Shown here: positions 1-5,493 of the stretch, one piece after another
Numbering within the stretch: position 1 is the stretch's first letter
How the letters are laid out: each line of letters starts with the position of its first letter
DNA from: CAZKFN01 sp964552035
Lineage (GTDB): Bacteria > Bacteroidota > Bacteroidia > Flavobacteriales_E > Vicingaceae
NCBI GenBank assembly: GCA_964552035.1
Contig: CAZKFN010000117.1
Span: forward strand, 1-5,493
DNA length: 5,493 bases
Reading direction: 5' to 3'
The notes under the pieces: model-generated
What the model saw: the letters and a program-made list of their open reading frames with translations, nothing else
The model's database searches: none
What the model was told of the DNA's origin: nothing
Position numbers and translations under genes: made by a program

Positions 1-460
1 TATTACTGAAGAGGTAATTAACTTTGACTTGATAAAAGAACAAATTAAAATAGCAGCTGGATATAAAATTTCAGGTAAAAATTATTACCCTCAATTACAT
101 GCGATTCAATGCAGAATTAATGCAGAAGACCCCTTTAATGATTTTAGACCTAGCCCTGGAGCGATAACAACTTATCATGCACCTGGTGGACATGGCGTAA
201 GAGTAGATACACATTCCTATGCTGGATATGTAATCCCTCCTTATTATGATTCTATGATTTCAAAGCTGATAACTATAGCTCAAACCCGAGAAGAAGCTAT
301 TAAAAAAATGAGAAGAGCTTTAAGTGAATATGTAATTGAAGGAATTAAGACTACCATACCTTTTCATCAGCAATTAATGGAGAATGAGACCTTTATAGCT
401 GGAGAATGTACAACTGACTTTATGAATACATTTCAATTAAAACCGGAAGTAAAAGAATAA
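1..460 (+). CDS. accC: Biotin carboxylase subunit of acetyl-CoA carboxylase, 3' part only
   Basis: This is the C-terminal part of biotin carboxylase, which uses ATP and bicarbonate to carboxylate biotin on AccB in the first step of fatty acid synthesis in the cytoplasm. The reading frame is open from base 2 to the TAA at 458-460 (152 residues visible). It enters from the left edge, so the TTG at 29 is an internal codon, not the start. Visible hallmarks are ITEEVINFDLIKEQIKIAAG, QCRINAEDP, PSPG, HAPGGHGVR and the IPPYYDSMISKLI stretch, all matching the biotin carboxylase C-terminal domain. The arginine of GVRVDTH (200-202) corresponds by my alignment to E. coli Arg338 at the active site. The protein ends about where E. 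coli AccC (449 residues) ends, so it is a stand-alone AccC rather than a long fused acyl-CoA carboxylase. The ATP-grasp half and any accB partner are outside the window. The gene converges on the efflux operon. Confidence 0.95.
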   Translation, partial: ITEEVINFDLIKEQIKIAAGYKISGKNYYPQLHAIQCRINAEDPFNDFRPSPGAITTYHAPGGHGVRVDTHSYAGYVIPPYYDSMISKLITIAQTREEAIKKMRRALSEYVIEGIKTTIPFHQQLMENETFIAGECTTDFMNTFQLKPEVKE

Positions 461-484
461 TTAAAGCCGGAAGTAAAAGAATAA
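437..484 (+). repeat. 24-bp tandem duplication of the accC stop region
   Basis: Bases 437-460 and 461-484 are adjacent copies of the same 24-bp unit, differing at one position (A442 against G466). The first copy encodes the last seven accC residues, LKPEVKE, plus TAA. The second copy, in the same frame, would encode the same seven residues plus TAA, because the one difference is the synonymous Lys change AAA to AAG. The first TAA ends translation, so the second copy should be untranslated unless the stop is read through. Confidence 0.9.
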
Positions 485-510
485 TATTTTTAAATTAGCA
501 AAACGAAAGT

Positions 511-546
511 AGCTGCCTCAATACTGGGACAGCTCTTTTTATTTTT
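511..546 (+). terminator. Rho-independent terminator after accC, possibly bidirectional
   Basis: AGCTG at 511-515 pairs with CAGCT at 530-534. After one C/A mismatch the stem continues with CTC against GGG (517-519 with 526-528, one G-U pair), closing an AATACT loop. The stem is followed by CTTTTTATTTTT (535-546), the usual intrinsic-terminator layout for accC. Read from the other strand the same hairpin lies about 35 bp past the pump stop codon and is followed by the weaker T-rich ACTTTCGTTTT, so it may serve both convergent units. Confidence 0.8.
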
Positions 547-567
547 GAGCAGTTTAGGAAAAAGTGT

Positions 568-3500
568 TTATGAGGCTTGAACTTCTTTTACTTTATTTTT
601 AAAAACCCTAATCTTTAATTTATAGATGAGGTAATAACATACAGGGATAATCACTAAGGTTAAAAAAGTTGCGAAGGTTAAACCAAAGATAACTGTCCAA
701 GCTAATGGCCCCCAAAAGGAAGCATTATCTCCTCCCATATAGATATCGGGGTCAAAGTTTAAAAATAAGCCGTAAAAATCGATGTTTAATCCTGTAGCTA
801 AAGGTATTAAGCCTAAGACAGTGGTAATAGCAGTTAGCAATACTGGGCGAAGCCTAGCTCTTCCACTTTCAACAATTAACGCACTGACTTCTTCGCTAGA
901 TAATAAGTCGTTTTTATTAAGCTTTAGCCTTCTTTTGGCTCTATCTACTAAAATATCTGTATAATCAATAAGCACAACACTATTATTTACTACAATTCCT
1001 GCTAGGGATATAATACCTACCATGGTCATCATAATCACAAACGTCATGTTGAAGATAACAATTCCAAAGAATACTCCACTAAAACTCAGTAAAATGGAGA
1101 ATAATATAGCAATGGGCTTAGAAATAGAATTGAATTGTAGAACTAATAATAGAATAATCAAAGCCATAGCAGTTCCTAAAGCGGAAACTAAGAAGCTCAT
1201 ATTTTTTTCTTGATCTTCAATTTCACCGGCAAACTTATATTCTACATCTTCATTAATCTCAAAATTTTTCAGTGCAGCTTGCACTTGTTCAACAATATGA
1301 TTTCCATTATATCCTGATAATACTCCAGAGTATAAGGTTACTACTCTTTTTAAGTTCCTATGTTTAATAGCACTGTATGCAGATATATTTTTAGGCGTTG
1401 CAACAGCAGATATAGGAATTTCTTTTAATACCCCAGTAGCTGCGTCCCTAAAGATAATATTTTGGTTAAATAAAGAGTTAAGATTATAACGGTTTTCTTT
1501 ATTAAAACGCACATAAATGTCGTAATCATCGCCATCCTCTTTATATATACCTGCTTTTGCACCAAAGATGGAACTTCTCAGTTGGTCTCCTATTTGAGCA
1601 GAAGTAACACCTAAATCTCCAGCCTTTTTACGGTCTATTTCAACCTCCATAGAAGGTTTTTCGTTGTTAACATCAATTTTTAGTTCCTCAATTCCTGCAA
1701 TATTTGTTGCTGTAATGTAAGCACGCATATCCTCAGCAGTTTGAATTAATTCTGCATAGCTTTTACCAGTAATTTCTATATTAATAGGGTAACCAACTGG
1801 GGGACCGACAGCATCTTTTTCTACTGAGATAGCTACTCCAGGATAAATTCCTTTTAAAGCTTCTTGAACTTTTTGTCGTAGGACTTCACTGTCTTTTCCT
1901 TTTCTAAATTTGAATTCTTCAAGTCCAACTGTAATCTTACCTTTATTAGGCATTTCAGCTTGAGAACCTATATCTTGTCGTGGATTTCCAGCTCCTGCCC
2001 CAACTTGAGAGATAGTAGATTCAACCATGAAGTTATTACCCTCTGCATCTATATATTCTTCGTCTAAAATCACATCATAAACTCTTTTTTCTATAGATTG
2101 GGTGATTTTATTTGTTTTCTCTATATCTGTACCTTCAGGATATTCGATATAAACAATAATTTGATTAGGCTTATTGTCAGGGAAAAACTCTACATCTGGA
2201 GATTTTAAAGCTATCAAAGCTATTGAAAGTATAAATACGCCGATAATTCCAAATAGAAAGACGAAAGGCATTTTGCCTCTTAGTGCATAACTTAGAAAGG
2301 TATGGTATGCATTTTCTAACTTAACGAGAGTATTGCGTTGGAAATAGGAAGCAATACGCATAAGGAAATATTTATATAACCACATAAAAGCAACCGTAAC
2401 AAAAAGGATGCTTCCCATAATTTTTATAGAAGAATCAGCCAGCATCATAAGACTCCCTATGATGATGAAAACAATGCTTAAGCTTATCATTTTCTTGTTG
2501 CTCAAAACCTTTTCTTCTATGGTCATTAAGCGAGAAACTAAAACAGAGTTTAGGAATAAGGCTACAAAGAGTGAGGATCCAAGAACTATGGATAAGGTAA
2601 TGGGGAAAATCATCATAAAGGAACCAATAACTCCAGGCCAAAATCCTAAAGGAAGAAATGCAGCAACAGTTGTTGCAGTAGAAATAATAATAGGATAAGC
2701 AATTTCTCCCACCCCAAGTTTAGCTGCTTCAATACGACTCATCCCCTCTTCTTCCATTAATCTATATACATTTTCTACAACTACAATCCCATTGTCAACC
2801 AACATCCCCAGCCCCATAACTAATGCGAATAGTACCATAGTATTCATGGTGTACCCAATAGCTTCTATGGCCATAAATGAGATAAACATAGACATAGGTA
2901 TGGCGAAACCAACAAATAATGCATTTCTAAATCCGAGAAAAAACATCAATACACCAACCACTAATATTACACCAAAAACGATATTGTTCACCAAATCATT
3001 TACTTGATTTATAGTTTGAGTAGACTGATCGTTGGTTATGGAAATGTCTAAATCAGCAGGGAAATCTTTTTCTTTGGCTTCAGCAATTAGCTCTTGAATT
3101 GCATTTGCTGCCTCAATCATGTTTTTACCACTTCGTTTTTTAACATCCAGCATCACCACTTTTTCTCCAAATTCTCTTGCATAAGTAGTTCTGTCTCCTT
3201 CCTTAAAAGAAACCTTTGCAATGTCTTTTAGGTATACGGCTCCGCCTTCATTTTTTACTACAAAATCATTGAGCTCTTCAGGATGTTCTATTTCACCTAA
3301 GATTCTAATGGTACGCTGCAAACCATCTTTTACTAGATTACCTGCTGAGGTGGTCATGTTACCGTTGGAAATGGTGCTTATCACATCGTGAAAACTCACT
3401 TTTGCAGCCATCATCTTGTGTAGGTCTAGAGCAATTTCGACTTCCTTTTGCTCCACTCCTCTTATATCTGCCTGTTTGATTTGCGGTAATTCTTCAATTT

Positions 3501-4035
3501 TATCCTGAAGTAAATCTGCAAAATCGTTTAATTTATCTATGGGATAATCACCAGAGATGTTCACATTGAGAATGGGCATTTCCTCAGAAAAGTTGAGGTC
3601 AAAAACGTTGGGTTCTACTTTTGCATTATTAAATGTAGGCCAATCTTCACTGGCTTTTTTGATGTCTATTTTGTCTTTTACGTTTTGTTTAGCTGTTTCT
3701 ACAGAAATATTTTCATCAAATTCGACTGTAATTAGACCATAATCCTGTTGTGAAGTAGAGAGAACCTCAACGACATTACTTAAGTTTTCTACTTCCTTTT
3801 CTATAGGGTCGGTGATTAAACGCTCTATATCTTCTGCCGTATTTCCTGGATAGACAGTGCTAATATATATTTTAGTTTCTTCAATTTCAGGAAAACTTTC
3901 CCTTGGCAAATTGGAATATGCCGATAATCCAGTAATGAGCAAAACCGCAATGATGACATAAATTACCGTTTGGTTTTCAATTGCCCAAGAGGACATTTTG
4001 AATTCTTTGTCTATTATTTTTTTAGAGTCAGCCAT
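568..4035 (-). CDS. RND efflux transporter, inner-membrane permease subunit
   Basis: Full-length AcrB/HAE1-type RND pump (1155 residues), the proton-driven inner-membrane part of a tripartite efflux system. Predicted order: TM1 (about 22-40), first periplasmic porter/docking loop (41-345), TM2-TM6 (350-500), an extra hydrophobic pair (516-555), TM7 (589-610), second periplasmic loop (611-943), TM8-TM12 (945-1137). Family motifs visible include DPIEKEV (76-82), GLGMLVDNGIVVVEN in TM4 (408-422), GIISLAGIVVNNSVVLIDY in TM10 and RLRPVLLTA (1061-1069). Aligned to AcrB, Asp407 is kept (D414), but Asp408 is Asn415 and Lys940 is Asn1017; such substitutions occur in many HAE1-like pumps, so this does not imply inactivity. 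The ATG at 4035 follows the original adaptor stop by 3 bp; a second Met at residue 14 is an alternative start. No Shine-Dalgarno motif is seen. Substrate unknown: drugs, bile salts, solvents or metabolites are all possible, and I see no clear heavy-metal signature. Confidence 0.96.
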   Translation of the reverse strand: MADSKKIIDKEFKMSSWAIENQTVIYVIIAVLLITGLSAYSNLPRESFPEIEETKIYISTVYPGNTAEDIERLITDPIEKEVENLSNVVEVLSTSQQDYGLITVEFDENISVETAKQNVKDKIDIKKASEDWPTFNNAKVEPNVFDLNFSEEMPILNVNISGDYPIDKLNDFADLLQDKIEELPQIKQADIRGVEQKEVEIALDLHKMMAAKVSFHDVISTISNGNMTTSAGNLVKDGLQRTIRILGEIEHPEELNDFVVKNEGGAVYLKDIAKVSFKEGDRTTYAREFGEKVVMLDVKKRSGKNMIEAANAIQELIAEAKEKDFPADLDISITNDQSTQTINQVNDLVNNIVFGVILVVGVLMFFLGFRNALFVGFAIPMSMFISFMAIEAIGYTMNTMVLFALVMGLGMLVDNGIVVVENVYRLMEEEGMSRIEAAKLGVGEIAYPIIISTATTVAAFLPLGFWPGVIGSFMMIFPITLSIVLGSSLFVALFLNSVLVSRLMTIEEKVLSNKKMISLSIVFIIIGSLMMLADSSIKIMGSILFVTVAFMWLYKYFLMRIASYFQRNTLVKLENAYHTFLSYALRGKMPFVFLFGIIGVFILSIALIALKSPDVEFFPDNKPNQIIVYIEYPEGTDIEKTNKITQSIEKRVYDVILDEEYIDAEGNNFMVESTISQVGAGAGNPRQDIGSQAEMPNKGKITVGLEEFKFRKGKDSEVLRQKVQEALKGIYPGVAISVEKDAVGPPVGYPINIEITGKSYAELIQTAEDMRAYITATNIAGIEELKIDVNNEKPSMEVEIDRKKAGDLGVTSAQIGDQLRSSIFGAKAGIYKEDGDDYDIYVRFNKENRYNLNSLFNQNIIFRDAATGVLKEIPISAVATPKNISAYSAIKHRNLKRVVTLYSGVLSGYNGNHIVEQVQAALKNFEINEDVEYKFAGEIEDQEKNMSFLVSALGTAMALIILLLVLQFNSISKPIAILFSILLSFSGVFFGIVIFNMTFVIMMTMVGIISLAGIVVNNSVVLIDYTDILVDRAKRRLKLNKNDLLSSEEVSALIVESGRARLRPVLLTAITTVLGLIPLATGLNIDFYGLFLNFDPDIYMGGDNASFWGPLAWTVIFGLTFATFLTLVIIPVCYYLIYKLKIRVFKNKVKEVQAS

Positions 4036-4038
4036 GGC

Positions 4039-4188
4039 TTAATACTTTATAATTTCTACAGTTTGACCGTCGATAACTGTTCTAGATCCTTCATTTAGAA
4101 TTTGTGCTCCAACGTTTAATCCTTCTAATATTTCTATATAACCATTAGTAGACTTTCCAGCTTTGACAAAAGTTCGCTTAACTTTTGC
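4039..4188 (-). pseudogene. Out-of-frame C-terminal remnant of the adaptor gene
   Basis: Read from 4188 down to the TAA at 4039-4041, this frame gives 49 residues beginning AKVKRTFVKAGKS, followed by NGYIEILEGLNVG, LNEGSRTV and DGQTVEII. That is the typical C-terminal membrane-proximal segment of RND adaptors (compare the family pattern of I-x-I-L-x-G-L-x-x-G-x-x-I ... EG-x-R-x-V-x-DGQ-x-V). It lacks a start codon of its own and continues the adaptor whose open frame fails at about residue 337. The span 5195-4039 is 1157 bp, one base short of a whole number of codons, so one base (or 3n+1 bases) is missing. The stop sits 3 bp before the pump ATG, as expected for the native gene end. Confidence 0.88.
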
Positions 4189-5195
4189 TCTCCATTTGAA
4201 CCTTCTGTTATAACATTTTGTGGAATTACGATTGCTGAATCGGAAATGTAATTGTTGATTGTCAGCTTAGCATTCATATTTGGTTTAATATCCCAGTTGT
4301 TATTTTCTACTACTGCCTCTACTCTAAAAGTCCTATTGTCAGCTTTAATAAAATTTCCTACTTGAGAAATTGTAGTAATAAGGGTATCGTTTAAAACAGG
4401 AATAGAAATAATTGCCTCTGTTCCTTTTTTAATGGATTTAATATAGTTTTCAGGGACATCAGCTTTTACATAAACCTCATCCAGATTCATTAAGCGCATG
4501 ATGGCATTCATTCCTCCAGCCATAACCATATTACCCTCTTCAACCATAATTTCGTCCACAACAGCATCAAATGGGGCCTTAATTTTGGTTTTACTCATTT
4601 GTGCACGCAATTGAGCTACTATTTTAGTTTGCGCTTCATAGTTTGCTTTAGCTTGAAGGTATTGCATTTCTGAACCAACATCTTGATTCCATAGTTTTTT
4701 TTGCCTTTCGTAAGTTGTTTTGGCTAAGCCTTCTTGGACTTCTGCTTGAGTGAGCTGTTGGGAAAGCCCACCATCATCAATTTGAGCTAATACTTGTCCT
4801 TTTTTAACTCGGTCTCCTTCTCGGATTAAGACTTTGGTTAATAAACCATTATATTCTGCAAAAAGCTCAATATTTTTATCGGAATGGAAGTTAGCTTGAA
4901 CTTCGATATAATGCTTAAAACGTTGAGTCTTTATCTCATAAATACTTACTAAAGGTATAGACTTATTACTATCTAGAGCATCGATTGCATCCGTTAGTTT
5001 TCCTAATTGTTCGGCTAAATTATGTTGCTGAGCTGAGAGTTTCTTTTTTAGTGCTTCCATTTCATTTAAATCATTCCTATGGATAACCTCATCGGTAGAT
5101 AATCCTTCTGTTGTGGATGCTTTCTTTTCACTACAAGCTGCTAACAAAAAGGGAATAATTAGTAAAAGAGCAGTTGATTTTTTTTTGATTTTCAT
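4134..5195 (-). CDS. Periplasmic adaptor (membrane-fusion) lipoprotein of the RND system, C-terminus lost by frameshift
   Basis: HlyD/AcrA-type adaptor that would link the RND pump to the TolC-like channel. The 353-residue open frame starts with a lipoprotein signal: MKIKKK, a hydrophobic core, then lipobox LAAC with Cys21 (codon 5133-5135). Next come a charged, probably helical stretch (about 41-75), the first half of the lipoyl-like domain (about 108-141, ending GDRVKKGQVLAQID), a helical hairpin (143-200), the second lipoyl half (203-236, KIKAPFDAVVDEIMVEEG) and a beta-barrel domain (about 238-315). IVIPQNVITEGSNGEQ (322-337) opens the membrane-proximal domain; after it the frame reads 16 unrelated residues and stops at 4134. 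The rest of that domain is in another frame down to 4039. The start lies 4 bp after the TolC-like gene's stop, after an A-rich leader. As read, the protein would probably dock poorly on the pump, unless the shift is a sequencing error or is corrected by recoding. Confidence 0.88.
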   Translation of the reverse strand: MKIKKKSTALLLIIPFLLAACSEKKASTTEGLSTDEVIHRNDLNEMEALKKKLSAQQHNLAEQLGKLTDAIDALDSNKSIPLVSIYEIKTQRFKHYIEVQANFHSDKNIELFAEYNGLLTKVLIREGDRVKKGQVLAQIDDGGLSQQLTQAEVQEGLAKTTYERQKKLWNQDVGSEMQYLQAKANYEAQTKIVAQLRAQMSKTKIKAPFDAVVDEIMVEEGNMVMAGGMNAIMRLMNLDEVYVKADVPENYIKSIKKGTEAIISIPVLNDTLITTISQVGNFIKADNRTFRVEAVVENNNWDIKPNMNAKLTINNYISDSAIVIPQNVITEGSNGEQKLSELLSKLESLLMVI

Positions 5196-5199
5196 TGTT

Positions 5200-5493
5200 T
5201 TATTTATTTAGAGCTTTGTCTAGATTAGCTTTTGCATTGATTAGTTGTAGGGCAGCTCCAATGTATGCTCCTTGGGTGTCTAATAACTGATCATTGGCTT
5301 GTGTTAATTCAAGGCTGCTGCTTACTCCTTCTTCATATTTAATTGCCATTTTCTGGTAAATCCTTTCTGCTAACTTTAAGTTCTCCTTGGATGTTTGAAA
5401 TTGACTTAAAGCAAAGGTATATTCTGTTCTAGCATTATCAACTTCAATTTGAAGTTTTTGGCTTACTTGATGTTGGGCTATCTCCGCTTGTTT
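5200..5493 (-). CDS. TolC-like outer-membrane efflux channel, C-terminal part only
   Basis: The frame is open from the right edge (5493) to the TAA at 5200-5202, giving 97 residues that match the C-terminal half-repeat of an outer-membrane efflux protein (TolC/OprM/CusC fold). The first half is a long amphipathic helix rich in Q, E and K (QKLQIEVDNARTEYTFALSQ). Then comes LKLAERIYQKMAIKYEEGVSSSLELTQANDQLL, whose Y-x-x-G-x-x-S-x-x-E-L pattern marks the second beta-strand/helix transition of the family, and finally a helix ending ANLDKALNK. The trimer would form the outer-membrane barrel and periplasmic tunnel of the efflux pump. It is the first visible gene of the operon, 4 bp upstream of the adaptor start. 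The signal peptide and start lie outside the window. Confidence 0.9.
   Translation of the reverse strand, partial: KQAEIAQHQVSQKLQIEVDNARTEYTFALSQFQTSKENLKLAERIYQKMAIKYEEGVSSSLELTQANDQLLDTQGAYIGAALQLINAKANLDKALNK

Noticed and set aside
29..460. Treating TTG at 29 as the start of a small 143-residue gene
   Set aside because: The frame is open to the left edge and the upstream residues (ITEEVINFD) match the continuing biotin carboxylase, so the gene is cut by the window.
485..567. A small gene or regulatory RNA in the gap between accC and the pump
   Set aside because: The 83-bp gap is accounted for by a terminator hairpin with T-tract and no open frame of useful size.
2435..2641. A 68-codon minus-strand frame overlapping the pump gene
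   Set aside because: It is an alternative frame within the pump coding sequence and its translation has no coherent domain.
782..3742. Several short plus-strand open frames of about 60-96 codons inside the pump gene (782-964, 1022-1213, 2408-2698, 2792-3007, 3557-3742)
   Set aside because: All lie antisense to a full-length conserved RND gene, have no recognisable motifs and no initiation signals, and reflect the complement of hydrophobic and low-GC codons.
568..4035. Assigning the pump as a CusA/CzcA heavy-metal exporter
   Set aside because: I could not place a convincing methionine metal-relay or metal-binding motif in the periplasmic loops, and its overall pattern resembles HAE1-type pumps.
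1..5493. A CRISPR array, insertion sequence, tRNA, riboswitch or new defence-like system
   Set aside because: No repeated spaced units, transposase remnants, inverted termini or RNA-like folds were seen; nearly all bases belong to accC and the efflux operon.

Overview
The window is AT-rich and looks like a chromosomal piece from a Bacteroidota bacterium, most likely of the Flavobacteriia/Cytophagia type. Three things point there: no Shine-Dalgarno motifs before the starts (the upstream bases are A/T-rich), TAA stops throughout, and an RND transporter that resembles a long (about 1150 residue) subfamily I know from that phylum. The assignment rests on recalled protein resemblance, not on a search.

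Layout: (1) Positions 1-460, plus strand, hold the 3' part of accC, the biotin carboxylase of acetyl-CoA carboxylase. Its last eight codons, stop included, are repeated in tandem just after the stop (437-484). (2) Positions 485-567 are a short convergent intergenic gap with a hairpin plus T-tract (511-546) that can terminate transcription from the left and possibly from the right. (3) Positions 568-5493, minus strand, hold a tightly packed tripartite efflux operon, read right to left: the C-terminal end of a TolC-like outer-membrane factor (5200-5493, start outside the window), a lipoprotein membrane-fusion adaptor (start 5195), and an RND inner-membrane pump (4035-568). The gaps are 4 bp and 3 bp once the adaptor's original stop is recognised. 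The operon promoter and any regulator lie beyond the right edge.

Together the three minus-strand genes would build one proton-driven efflux channel spanning both membranes. The sequence does not reveal the substrate.

The main anomaly is a frameshift near 4183-4200 in the adaptor gene. The open frame goes off track after residue 337 and stops at 4134. The missing C-terminal domain, about 49 residues, is intact in another frame and ends 3 bp before the pump's start codon. It is either a recent inactivating deletion, a sequencing error, or (less likely) a recoding site. I found no CRISPR array, mobile element, RNA gene or clearly new system here.
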